A program made the translations under genes and the position numbers. DNA of 64,000 nt from Candidatus Methylacidiphilales bacterium (GTDB lineage Bacteria; Verrucomicrobiota; Verrucomicrobiia; Methylacidiphilales; JAAUTS01). How positions within the stretch are numbered: the stretch's first letter is position 1; every line of letters begins with the position of its first letter. Shown here in pieces: positions 49,788 to 58,597 of the stretch. The notes below the pieces were generated by a model that saw only the letters and a program-made list of their open reading frames with translations, was not told the DNA's origin and ran no database searches. The stretch covers positions 38,275-102,274 of the forward strand of contig JAQTNW010000003.1 in the NCBI GenBank assembly GCA_028713655.1, read 5' to 3'.

Positions 49788-50185
49788 GGCAGTCCGTTTT
49801 TCTGGATTCCAGCGCAATTTACGCCCTTGCGGATGGAGATGATTCAGCTCATGGCAAAGTGGTGGAGTGCTACACAAAAAGCCGCTATGTCATCACCCAT
49901 CAGGCGGTGCTCATGGAAGCATTTTCGCTCATTTCCAAACGCCTTCACCGGGTTGCTGCGGTTGAGTGGATCGGGGCACTGCGCCATTCGCCAAAAATTG
50001 AGGTGTTTACTCTCGATAAGGATTTGATCGATGGGAGTTGGGCGCGATGCGTCAAATATGCCGACAAGGAGTGGGACTGGATTGATTGCGCCAGTTTTGA
50101 GTTAATGGAACGGCGTGGAATCAAATCGGCCCTTGCCCTGGATCAACACTTCCGCCAGGCCGGGTTTCGTTTGATGATAACTTGA
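49784..50185 (+). CDS. PIN-domain toxin (VapC-like ribonuclease)
   Basis: 133 residues from a GTG. The acidic active-site residues are D8 in SVFLDSSAIYALAD, E45 in AVLMEAFSLI and the C-terminal pair in EWDWIDCASFELM with LALDQHF. Its target RNA is unknown. The pair sits between the epimerase and a broken glycosyltransferase in the polysaccharide region. Confidence 0.9.
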   Translation: MRQSVFLDSSAIYALADGDDSAHGKVVECYTKSRYVITHQAVLMEAFSLISKRLHRVAAVEWIGALRHSPKIEVFTLDKDLIDGSWARCVKYADKEWDWIDCASFELMERRGIKSALALDQHFRQAGFRLMIT

Positions 50186-50192
50186 AAAGGAA

Positions 50193-50788
50193 ATGAGCAA
50201 CGAACAACAGGCGGAGCTGAGCCGGGAACGTGGCGCAGGGGTTGGAACAAATCCGGACCCAAAGCCTCTGCAAATGCTCAGTATTGTCATTCCGGCCCGG
50301 GATGAGGAAGGGTGCATTGAATCCACCGTCGAACATTTGCATCTGGAGCTAAAATTGAATGGGGTGCCGCATGAGATTGTGGTGGTGGACGACGGCAGTT
50401 CGGACCGGACCTGGGAGATTCTTATAAAGGCCGGGGACCGGATGCCGGAACTCAGGGCGGTGAAGAACGAGGGAAGACACGGTTTTGGTTGTGCGATCCA
50501 AAAGGGTTTGGATGTCATGACGGGTGATGCGGTTGTCATCATGATGGCGGATGAGTCGGACGATTGCCGGGATGTCGTCCGCTATTGGCAAAAACTCAAC
50601 GAGGACTATGACTATGTGTTCGGCAGCCGCTTCATGAAAGGCGGGGCGTCATCGATTATCCGTGGGTCAAGTATATGCTCAACCGCATGGCCAACCAGTT
50701 TGTCCGCATCCTTTTTGCCATTCGTTTGAATGACACGACCAATGTGTTCAAGGCCTATCGGAAGTGGACAGGCAAGATTGAAGGATGA
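50193..50788 (+). pseudogene. Frameshifted and truncated GT2 glycosyltransferase
   Basis: MLSIVIPARDEEGCIESTVE, EIVVVDDGSSDRTW and FGSRFMKGG are intact GT2 sequence. At a G run (50643-50646) one base appears lost; in the next frame the family continues as VIDYPWVKYMLNRMANQFVR, LNDTTNVFKAYR and then stops at 50786-50788 after KWTGKIEG, far short of normal. Both the frameshift and the loss of the C-terminal third indicate a dead gene. The sequence after it contains a decayed epimerase-start look-alike (see findings). Confidence 0.82.
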
Positions 50789-51002
50789 AGGAGGATAGAC
50801 AGGGTTGTCATTTCCTGTAAATATCGTTGAGGAATGACCGCTTGAACCGCCAACATCCTCTTGTAGAACAAGAGAATGTTCATGGTTTTAGTGGCTGGCT
50901 CGGTCGGATGTCAGGAATGGTTGACAGACCCCTTTTCCTTTTCTCCGTTATCGCAGGTCAGGAAGGCGCTAAAGTTTGATTCGCAATCTTAATGATGAAT
51001 TT

Positions 51003-52904
51003 ATGACGCCGAATTACGATAATAACGAAACAAAGTACAAACCCATAGACTTGACCGCGGTTTGTATAGCCGTGGCAGTGTGGCTGGTTTTGTCGGGCTG
51101 GATTCTTTCATTGCTTTCACAGCTTAATGCTGTGGGATATTGGATTTCCGCCACCGTGCTTGGTTTGGTTGTAGTTTATTGGCACCGGTTGCATTTATGG
51201 CGAGTATCTGTTGTGGAACATTGGCGTATAAGGCGTTTTCGAAGGCTTTTACCAAGGCTCTGGCTGTTAATTGCCATTTTGATTTTTCTGGGGGGTATTT
51301 TATACGCACCCAGCAATTATGATGGGCTGACATACCGTATTCCTCGCGTCTTGAACTGGCTCTGGGAGGGGAAATGGCACTGGATCGATACGAGCAACAC
51401 CCGTATGAATTTCCAGGGGGTAACATGGGAATGGCTTGCCGCGCCTTTTATTGCCGTATGGCACACGGATCGCCCGCTTTTTTTAATCAACTTTATTCCT
51501 TATTTGCTATTGCCTTCGATTATTTTTCGCACGTTGCGTCTGCTGGGAACGGGGCCGCGCAAGGCATGGCTGGCCATGTGGGTTTTCCCGGCGGCGTACG
51601 GTGTCGTTTTGCAGGCAGGCAGCATCGGAAACGACATGCTGGGCATGTCGTTTGTAATGGCGGCGATGCTTTATGCGTTGTGTTGGACCCGACATGGAAA
51701 ATTTAAGGATTTGTTCTGGTCGTCATCGGCCATGGCTTTGGCCACCGGAATAAAAGCGACCAACCTGCCATTGTTGCTCCCCTGGGTTGTGATTATATGT
51801 TTCGGATGGAGGCATCTGGCAGCGATTCGTGCCAGGTTGTTTTTCTTATTTCCCACCTTGCTGGTTTCATTCTTGCCTACGGCTTTTTTAAACTGGCATT
51901 ACTGTGGGGATTGTCTGGGGACGGTGTTGATGCCCAATGCCGTGCGCAGTGCAAAGAATCCATTGGTGGGCATTGTTGGAAACGGTATTTTGCTGATTCT
52001 GCAAAACATGATGCCTCCCGTGCTTCCGTACGGCGCCAAACTGGGCGCGATTATTCCATCAATCCTCCCTTTGCAGCTTTTCGAGCAATTAAGGACGAAT
52101 TTTGAAATGCATTATGACCTTGGACTGGGTGAGATTCCGATTGAGGAAAATTCCGGTTTGGGATTGGGGTTGGTGTTGTTCATGGCGGTGGTTTTAATTT
52201 TCTTTTTCAGGCATTATAAGAAAATGGAATGGAAAGGCTGGCGCTGGCAAGGCATTTTACTCGCAGCGGGAGCCATAGCCTTGGGAACATACATGGCGAA
52301 ATCGGGCATGACCGTCGCAGCCCGGCTGTGTTTGCCATATTACCCGGTGTTGGGCTTGGTTGTTTATGCAATTGTTTCCAGCGATTTGCCGTTTCGCGTC
52401 GTACGCCCGGCAATTATATTTGCCCAAGGATGCGCGCTTTTTGTGGTGGTTATGACGCCCGCCAGACCCCTTTGGCCGGCCCTTTCAACGCTGCGATTTC
52501 TAAGGCAGCAATTGCCTGAGAACAGGATGGTGGAAAGAATGTGGAAAGTTTATCAAGTTTATCGGTTGCGACCGCGAGTTTTTGAGCCGGTGCTGGCATC
52601 GGTTCCGGCCTCAGTGGAGAACCTGATCCTCGTCGGATATGGTGATGATGTGGACACTTCCCTTTGGCACCCCTTCGGAGCGCGCCGCGTTATCGATTGG
52701 AATTGGGACCTTTATGCTCGCGAAGCAGGCACAAAACAACTGAAAGCTTATGTATTGATGCCGGAGACGATCTTAAAATCCCGCGCCGGCGGCATGAAGA
52801 ATTTTATAAATGATTATAAAGTCAAGTTGGTTGGGGAATATATGTTGGAATTAAAAGCTGCCCGGCCACCGGAGTTGTGGTATGTCTTCAAGTCATTCTA
52901 CTAA
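51003..52904 (+). CDS. Multi-spanning membrane protein, GT-C/ArnT-like
   Basis: 633 residues from the ATG at 51003 (a TTG at 50976 is also open). At least ten hydrophobic helices with the loop between the first ones holding YDGLTYRIPRVLNWLWEG and NTRMNFQGVTWEW, the kind of acidic loop found in PMT/ArnT-type glycosyltransferases. It would use lipid-linked sugars on the periplasmic face. The C-terminal soluble part carries NLILVGYGDDVDTSLWHPFG. Gene follows with a 2-bp gap. Confidence 0.78.
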   Translation: MTPNYDNNETKYKPIDLTAVCIAVAVWLVLSGWILSLLSQLNAVGYWISATVLGLVVVYWHRLHLWRVSVVEHWRIRRFRRLLPRLWLLIAILIFLGGILYAPSNYDGLTYRIPRVLNWLWEGKWHWIDTSNTRMNFQGVTWEWLAAPFIAVWHTDRPLFLINFIPYLLLPSIIFRTLRLLGTGPRKAWLAMWVFPAAYGVVLQAGSIGNDMLGMSFVMAAMLYALCWTRHGKFKDLFWSSSAMALATGIKATNLPLLLPWVVIICFGWRHLAAIRARLFFLFPTLLVSFLPTAFLNWHYCGDCLGTVLMPNAVRSAKNPLVGIVGNGILLILQNMMPPVLPYGAKLGAIIPSILPLQLFEQLRTNFEMHYDLGLGEIPIEENSGLGLGLVLFMAVVLIFFFRHYKKMEWKGWRWQGILLAAGAIALGTYMAKSGMTVAARLCLPYYPVLGLVVYAIVSSDLPFRVVRPAIIFAQGCALFVVVMTPARPLWPALSTLRFLRQQLPENRMVERMWKVYQVYRLRPRVFEPVLASVPASVENLILVGYGDDVDTSLWHPFGARRVIDWNWDLYAREAGTKQLKAYVLMPETILKSRAGGMKNFINDYKVKLVGEYMLELKAARPPELWYVFKSFY

Positions 52905-52906
52905 AG

Positions 52907-54562
52907 ATGAATTTACCAAAAAATCGCTTCTTGGGCATCACCCTTGATAAGGCTACAGTTGTAATGTTGCTTCTGTTGACCTTGGCTTGGGGGCTGGTTC
53001 GGATTTACCCGCTGAGCAGGGCTGTACCGTGGTCGTTCTGGGAAATTTGGGAAGCGGGCAAGCTGTTGGATTATGGATTTTGGAACCGCATGGGCGCATT
53101 GGTGGATTGGCACTATTCAACCGGCTTTTTGAATGAACCCTACCGGTTTAATTATGCAAATCATCCTTATCCGATCTTATGGTTCTGCACCGCCATTTAT
53201 TACATGGCTGGCGGTTGGGGAGTTGTCGGCTTTATATTTTTGTTTAACCTGGCCAGTTGCCTGCTGGCCTTTCATGTAATACGCCGTTATGTGAGCTTGC
53301 CTGCGGCAACATCCGCATCACTTTTGATGGTTTTAGCGCCTTCAACTATTTTTTTCTCGATCAATTCAAATATTATTGCTCTAGGTTCGATGTTGTGGCC
53401 CTGGTGGATGGAGGCATGGCATCGGGCTCGTGACCGTTACGCCTTATGCGGGTCGGCTGTCGGCTTTTGGCTTTTGGGAGGAGTGGTGTTGGCAGCAGGA
53501 CAGATCTCATGGCTGACGTATTCGATGGTTCCAGCTTTCATGGTCATTATCTTATTTCAGTCGCAAAACAGTTCAAAGGCCCCTCTTGAGAAGTCCGCAT
53601 ATTACGCGTTATGGGCGGTGGCGGCCGGATGCTTGCTCAGCGGCCTTATTTTTGTCGCACAAATTGCTTACTACACGCCGGACTGGTCTTTATTGCTGGG
53701 GTATGCGCAAGGCCAGGCGGGACTGGCTCTGAGCGAAGTGTCCCCAGCCCGTATGGTTGCTTCCATTATGATTAAAGTTGTGACTTTGGTTGGGCCGGCA
53801 CTTTTGCTGGGCGTTCTACCGGCGCTTTGGCTGCAGGTGCGGTTCCGGATCCGTCTCCAAGACACGGCATGGATTTGGCTCTACCTGGGATGTTGGATTG
53901 TGATGGCATTGGTCCTGCTCCGCTTTTTTTACCGGGAAAGGTCCATGTATGGCTATTTGATTTTCCCTTTGGTATTTCTTTGGGCGCAAGTTTTGGAGCG
54001 AATTCGGGGTGATTTTTGGCGTTACGGCGTATTGCTCCTGGCTTTGCCCGGAATTTTTTACGTCCAATTGCAAAGTGCAATTCCAGTAGTTTCCAAAACC
54101 TCACTACTTTTGGGTGGTTTGGTGCGCCGGGTGGCGGACCCCAAAGATCTGGTCTTGAGCAATTTTCGAGATCAAATTTTTCCATTCGAAGGTTGGGATG
54201 TAGGAGGACGTATTTACGCCGCGATGGCGGCAGACCGGCTTTTTTTTACAGAAATACAGACATCGGATGATGTATCACGGATAACCGCAAGGTTTGGAGC
54301 GCATATGCCACATATGATTTATATCTTTGATCCCGAACAGCCCATTGATGAAAAGCTGTACAAAAAAATACAACTTTCCGGCCAATCCGAACATGTGACC
54401 TTGGAAGTGGGCCGGGAATCCGGAGGTTTCGCCGGACAGCTTAGAACTTTTTACTGGCGCCTGTTGAATCGAAAAACGCCGGACGCAGTAACGGGTGCAT
54501 TCGAAGAAGCTCGAAAACTGGACATCCAACTTTACAGCTTGCGTCAAGAAAACCAACCCTAA
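52907..54562 (+). CDS. Multi-spanning membrane protein, GT-C-like
   Basis: 551 residues from the ATG at 52907, two bases after the previous stop. About ten hydrophobic helices, long periplasmic loop early (FWEIWEAGKLLDYGFWNRMG, NEPYRFNYANHPYPILW) and a soluble C-terminus. The general shape matches PMT/GT-C transferases or glycan modifiers. It lies between two GT genes, so sugar transfer to the surface polymer or a carrier lipid is likely but unproven. Confidence 0.75.
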   Translation: MNLPKNRFLGITLDKATVVMLLLLTLAWGLVRIYPLSRAVPWSFWEIWEAGKLLDYGFWNRMGALVDWHYSTGFLNEPYRFNYANHPYPILWFCTAIYYMAGGWGVVGFIFLFNLASCLLAFHVIRRYVSLPAATSASLLMVLAPSTIFFSINSNIIALGSMLWPWWMEAWHRARDRYALCGSAVGFWLLGGVVLAAGQISWLTYSMVPAFMVIILFQSQNSSKAPLEKSAYYALWAVAAGCLLSGLIFVAQIAYYTPDWSLLLGYAQGQAGLALSEVSPARMVASIMIKVVTLVGPALLLGVLPALWLQVRFRIRLQDTAWIWLYLGCWIVMALVLLRFFYRERSMYGYLIFPLVFLWAQVLERIRGDFWRYGVLLLALPGIFYVQLQSAIPVVSKTSLLLGGLVRRVADPKDLVLSNFRDQIFPFEGWDVGGRIYAAMAADRLFFTEIQTSDDVSRITARFGAHMPHMIYIFDPEQPIDEKLYKKIQLSGQSEHVTLEVGRESGGFAGQLRTFYWRLLNRKTPDAVTGAFEEARKLDIQLYSLRQENQP

Positions 54563-54573
54563 CTTTGAATCAT

Positions 54574-55749
54574 ATGAGAGAACAAACAACCGGGAATATT
54601 GAAGTCTCAGTGATCATGCCTTGCCTCAACGAGGCGGAAACGTTGGAACGTTGTATTTTAAAGGCTCGGAAGGGAATTGATTCGGCCAAAGTGACGGGAG
54701 AAATTATAATTGCTGATAACGGCAGCACGGATGGTTCGCAGGAAATTGCGGTTCGATTGGGTGTCCGTGTAGTTCAGGTTGAAAAAAAAGGTTACGGCAA
54801 TGCGTTGCGCAGAGGCATCGAAGCTGCCTGTGGACAATTTGTGATCATGGGAGATTCGGATGATAGTTATGACTTTTCCGCTATTGCCCCGTTTGTGGAA
54901 AAATTGAAAGGTGGTGATGATCTGGTCATGGGATGCCGCCTGCCATGGGGCGGTGGGACAATTATGCCACGGGCAATGCCTTGGAAACACCGTTGGATTG
55001 GCAATCCGGTATTGTCATTTATTGGACGGTTGTTTTTTCGGTGTCCCGTGACGGATTTTCACTGCGGTCTGCGGGCTTTTCGAAAAACAGCGTATGAGGA
55101 GATGGATTTACAGACCACCGGCATGGAATTCGCCTCGGAAATGGTCATCAAAGCCACACTCAGGAATTTAAGGATTAGTGAAGTGCCCATCACTCTTTAC
55201 AGGGATGGACGCTCCCGTCCTCCGCACCTGCGCAGTTGGCGGGACGGATGGCGGCATTTGCGGTTTATGATGCTCTATAGCCCGCGCTGGCTTTTTTTGA
55301 TTCCTGGCTTGGCGCTGATGCTTGTGGGTTTGGCGCTGGGCGCCTGGCTTTTGCCGGGCGTTGGGATATTCATGGGATTGAATTTGGACGTGCATACGCT
55401 GCTTTATGCCGCGGCGGCCATTCTCGTGGGATTCCAATCCGTTGTTTTCGCGGTTTTCACAAAAATTTTCGCCATTAGCGAGCGGCTTTTACCCGAAGAT
55501 CCCCGCCTGGACCGGATGTTCCGGCATATAAATTTGGAAAGAGGTTTGTTGACGGGAGTTGTGGTTTCTTTATGTGGCATTGGCCTGTCAATTTCAGCGG
55601 TGTTCCGCTGGCATGCGGTTGATTACGGAAGTTTGCAGCCTTCGGAAATTCTGCGTATTGTCATTCCGGCTGTTACCTTGATTGTCTTGGGCAGCCAAAT
55701 TATTTTCGCCAGTTTCTTTTTAAGCATTTTGGGGTTACGCAGGACATGA
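54574..55749 (+). CDS. GT2 glycosyltransferase with C-terminal membrane helices
   Basis: 391 residues from the ATG at 54574. VSVIMPCLNEAETLERCILK begins the GT-A fold, IIADNGSTDGSQEIA binds nucleotide, GDSDDSYDF is the DXD site and TDFHCGLRAFRKTAYEEM is typical of polyprenyl-phosphate glycosyltransferases. Two to four C-terminal helices (about 235 onward) anchor it. It probably makes the lipid-linked sugar used by the neighbouring GT-C-like proteins. It overlaps the next gene by 4 bp. Confidence 0.9.
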   Translation: MREQTTGNIEVSVIMPCLNEAETLERCILKARKGIDSAKVTGEIIIADNGSTDGSQEIAVRLGVRVVQVEKKGYGNALRRGIEAACGQFVIMGDSDDSYDFSAIAPFVEKLKGGDDLVMGCRLPWGGGTIMPRAMPWKHRWIGNPVLSFIGRLFFRCPVTDFHCGLRAFRKTAYEEMDLQTTGMEFASEMVIKATLRNLRISEVPITLYRDGRSRPPHLRSWRDGWRHLRFMMLYSPRWLFLIPGLALMLVGLALGAWLLPGVGIFMGLNLDVHTLLYAAAAILVGFQSVVFAVFTKIFAISERLLPEDPRLDRMFRHINLERGLLTGVVVSLCGIGLSISAVFRWHAVDYGSLQPSEILRIVIPAVTLIVLGSQIIFASFFLSILGLRRT

Positions 55750-56453
55750 ACGAACGAAATCCAAAGCCCGCATATTTTGACGAATATGCCATTCGTTACG
55801 ACGAAGCCTTGCAGGAAGCCCTGGCTGCCACTGGAGAGAATAAGATTTTTTATGCCCGTGGCCGGATTTCATGGATGGCCTCGCGTCTTAAACACCGCGG
55901 GCATACCACAAACTCCATATTGGACTTTGGTTGCGGCATCGGCAGCGCTGCCCCGGTGTTGGCCGGCTGTTTTCCAGGCGCTGGAATTACAGGGGTGGAT
56001 GTTTCCGCAGCTTCAATCGAAAAGGCCCGCCAACAGCATCCTCCTCCTTGCCGTTTTTTAACATTGGACCAACTGGAGAAAGAGGCCCAATTTGATTTGG
56101 CTTACTGCAACGGGGTTTTTCATCACATTGCGCCTGCAGAGCGGTTGGAGGTTGCCAAGACAGTTTGGAAGGCTTTAAAGCCGGGGGCCTATTTTGCCTT
56201 CTTTGAAAATAATGCGTGGAATCCGGGCACACGCTATTTAATGTGGCGTTGTTCTTTTGATCGCGATGCCGTACCATTGAGTATCATGGAAGCGGGAAGG
56301 CTTTTGAAGGATTCCGGATTTGTATTTGAGGCCCATGCCTTCTTATTTTTATTTCCCAGAGTACTCTCCTTTTTGCGATGGAGCGAAACTCTGCTGGAGG
56401 TTTTGCCCCTGGGCGGACAATATGTCCTTTTAACACGGAAGCCCTTGAAATGA
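55746..56453 (+). CDS. SAM-dependent methyltransferase (class I)
   Basis: 235 residues. Motif I is ILDFGCGIGSAAPVL, then GVDVSAASIEKARQQ and DLAYCNGVFHHIAPAERLEV (motif II/III region). The N-terminal PAYFDEYAIRYDEALQEALA is common in sugar- or lipid-modifying methyltransferases. ATGA overlap with the GT2 gene suggests a shared product. Confidence 0.88.
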   Translation: MNERNPKPAYFDEYAIRYDEALQEALAATGENKIFYARGRISWMASRLKHRGHTTNSILDFGCGIGSAAPVLAGCFPGAGITGVDVSAASIEKARQQHPPPCRFLTLDQLEKEAQFDLAYCNGVFHHIAPAERLEVAKTVWKALKPGAYFAFFENNAWNPGTRYLMWRCSFDRDAVPLSIMEAGRLLKDSGFVFEAHAFLFLFPRVLSFLRWSETLLEVLPLGGQYVLLTRKPLK

Positions 56454-56496
56454 AGGCCGAAGCTTCCTGGCGGATCAACCGGGGTTAACCGAACTT

Positions 56497-58032
56497 ATGT
56501 TCAACGATTCCGGTCAAGTGGAGTATTTGTTGAGTCGCTTGACCATTTTCAGCGTGGTCGCAGTGTTTTGTATATTGGGCATCATCTTTGGAATTTCGAT
56601 AGGTGATCAAAATATCCTGACACCCTATTTATTTTTTGTTTTATTTTTTGGCGTTTCGTTGTTGCTTAGGATGGGAGAAGGCGCCTGGATACTTTTGGTG
56701 CTGGGCTTCAGCACCCAGCTTCCGGCCATACCCTTGGCTGGCCGTACTTTTGAAATCCCGGAATTATCCACGATGAGCCTTTTCGCTATTTTTTGCGCCC
56801 GGATGGCATTCAGAGTACAGAAGTTTTATCCCTTTCGCGCGGCTTACACGGGTGTTGTTTTATACACGCTATGGGCCTTTTTTATCTATTATTTGCATCC
56901 AATCGGGCTGTTCGCTATGGGCTCTTCCATGGCAGGCGCCCGTTTTTACTTCAAGATTTTAATATCTTTTTTTGCATTTTTGGTTTTGGCCAACCAAAAA
57001 ATATCCAACAAACAGGCGAAATGGGCGGTAATTGCCACCATAGCAGGCGTTTTTCTGACTGCCGGCTGGCAAATCTGGGAGTATTTCAATACAGGGACCA
57101 GTTCGACCCTCCAAATCGGCGAAGATGAATCCTACTACACCTGGCAGCAAATTCTGGCGCAGCCGCCGCTCTATGTGATACTTTGGCTGGTTTGCCACTA
57201 TCGGATGTCCGAGATTTTCAGTCTTGGGCGGTTTTATTTGATGTTTATCATGGCCGCCTGTGATTTGACCGCCTTCGACAGCGGCAAGAGGGCCGGTGTG
57301 GTGGTGGTGCTTCTGGTGCCGATCATGGTTGCTTTCATCCGCCGCGAATGGCTGTATGTCGTTGCCATGATCGTTTTTTTGGGAGGTGGTATTGTATTTA
57401 TGGTGCTGGGCAATGGCAGCTTGTTTGATTTGCCGTTGCGCATGCAACGCGTATTGGTCAATCTTCCCGGACAATGGGACCGTCGTGTACAAAGCGTGAC
57501 TGCCGGTGTATCCATCGACGAATTCAGGGAAGGAATTCGCACGGTGGCCTATCGACGGATCAAGGAAAATCCCTGGATTGGCCCTGGGTTCCAGATTAAT
57601 GTTGTGGAAATGGCGACATTTTATTCCCGACAAAATCTTTCCAAGGAAGATCTTTATGAGGGTATGGCTGCGGGAGGCAACTGGCATAACACCTGGCTGG
57701 GCATGGCTGCCGATTTCGGCATTCCGGCTGCGATTTTTTGGGGTCTCTTTTGGGCGCAATGCGTCTATGTTGGGTTTCGGGCCTGGAGCTTGGCAGAGGA
57801 CAAAAGTTGGAGAAAGACCCTGGCTTTGATGATCACACTGTACCAGATTACGCAAATCCTCCGATCCTGGACCAGCGGCCATTCCTCTTACAGTCCTTTC
57901 GATATGTGGTGGAGCTATGGGCTTTTGCTTGGGATCTATTATACGATCTTGGATGAAAAGAAGGAGCTTTTGGAGGCACCCGGTTCCAGGGAGCGGGCCG
58001 ATAATAAATCGTTGCCTGCGACGGTGTCTTAA
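56497..58032 (+). CDS. O-antigen polymerase/ligase-like membrane protein (Wzy/WaaL type)
   Basis: 511 residues with about 11-12 hydrophobic helices and a large periplasmic loop (about 325-400: RRVQSVTAGVSIDEFREGIR, RRIKENPWIGPGFQINVV, GNWHNTWLGMAADFG) before the last helices. The GPGF and HNxxL signatures are typical of Wzy_C/O-antigen ligase proteins. It probably polymerises or ligates the polysaccharide made by the flanking genes. Confidence 0.85.
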   Translation: MFNDSGQVEYLLSRLTIFSVVAVFCILGIIFGISIGDQNILTPYLFFVLFFGVSLLLRMGEGAWILLVLGFSTQLPAIPLAGRTFEIPELSTMSLFAIFCARMAFRVQKFYPFRAAYTGVVLYTLWAFFIYYLHPIGLFAMGSSMAGARFYFKILISFFAFLVLANQKISNKQAKWAVIATIAGVFLTAGWQIWEYFNTGTSSTLQIGEDESYYTWQQILAQPPLYVILWLVCHYRMSEIFSLGRFYLMFIMAACDLTAFDSGKRAGVVVVLLVPIMVAFIRREWLYVVAMIVFLGGGIVFMVLGNGSLFDLPLRMQRVLVNLPGQWDRRVQSVTAGVSIDEFREGIRTVAYRRIKENPWIGPGFQINVVEMATFYSRQNLSKEDLYEGMAAGGNWHNTWLGMAADFGIPAAIFWGLFWAQCVYVGFRAWSLAEDKSWRKTLALMITLYQITQILRSWTSGHSSYSPFDMWWSYGLLLGIYYTILDEKKELLEAPGSRERADNKSLPATVS

Positions 58033-58092
58033 GTCATGTGGGGAAAGAGTAAACGCGAGTGACGGGGGGGGCGGAGGATGGAGGTCGAAAAA

Positions 58093-58476
58093 ATGAGAAT
58101 TAATTCTGCAAGGGAATTGGAGGTTTATAAAAAAGCGTATTCGCTGGCGATGGATATTTTTTACGCCAGCGAAAAGTTTCCTGTCGAAGAACGCCATGCG
58201 CTTAATGATCAAATTTGTCGCGCTTCACGGTCTGTTTGTCAGAATTTACGAGAGGCATGGTCGAAAAGGCGTTGCCAATCCCATTTTGTCAGTAAATTAA
58301 CGGACTGCGACGGTGAGAATTCCGAGGTCGATACCTGTCTCGATTTTGCTTTAGATTGCGGATATCGTACACCTGAAGCTTATGCCGAAATGCGGGTTAA
58401 AAACCGGGACGTTGGTAGAATGCTTGGGTCGATGATCAACAACCCTCAGCCCTTTGTTCTGACATCCGATCTCTGA
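58093..58476 (+). CDS. Four-helix-bundle (S23/IVS-type) protein
   Basis: 127 residues from the ATG at 58093, which has a good GGAGG eight bases upstream; an ATG at 58078 is also in frame. ELEVYKKAYSLAMDIFYASE, FPVEERHALNDQICRASRSV and NLREAWSKRR match the same family as the gene at 47831, but the sequence is only distantly similar. Confidence 0.88.
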   Translation: MRINSARELEVYKKAYSLAMDIFYASEKFPVEERHALNDQICRASRSVCQNLREAWSKRRCQSHFVSKLTDCDGENSEVDTCLDFALDCGYRTPEAYAEMRVKNRDVGRMLGSMINNPQPFVLTSDL

Positions 58477-58540
58477 TCTTTTTATATGACCTCTATCATG
58501 ATCACGCTTCTCCATCGGCGCCTTGGCTTCCAGACTCCGC

Positions 58541-58588
58541 AACCCGTAACCCGTAACCCGTAACCCGTAACCCGTAACCCGTAACCCG
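58541..58588. repeat. Heptanucleotide tandem repeat (AACCCGT)
   Basis: Six perfect AACCCGT units plus a partial seventh, ending ten bases before the flippase ATG. Similar short wording (CTGTAACCTGCCACT) stands just before the epimerase start at 48228. Confidence 0.9.
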
Positions 58589-58597
58589 CCACTCCCA

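Noticed and set aside
56959-58212. 417-codon minus-strand frame opposite the Wzy-like gene
   Set aside because: His/Pro/Lys-rich translation without hydrophobic or domain pattern; the plus frame is a clear polytopic membrane protein.
58541-58588. Heptamer array as a telomere-like or CRISPR structure
   Set aside because: Only seven units with no spacers, inside a gene cluster; a simple tandem repeat.
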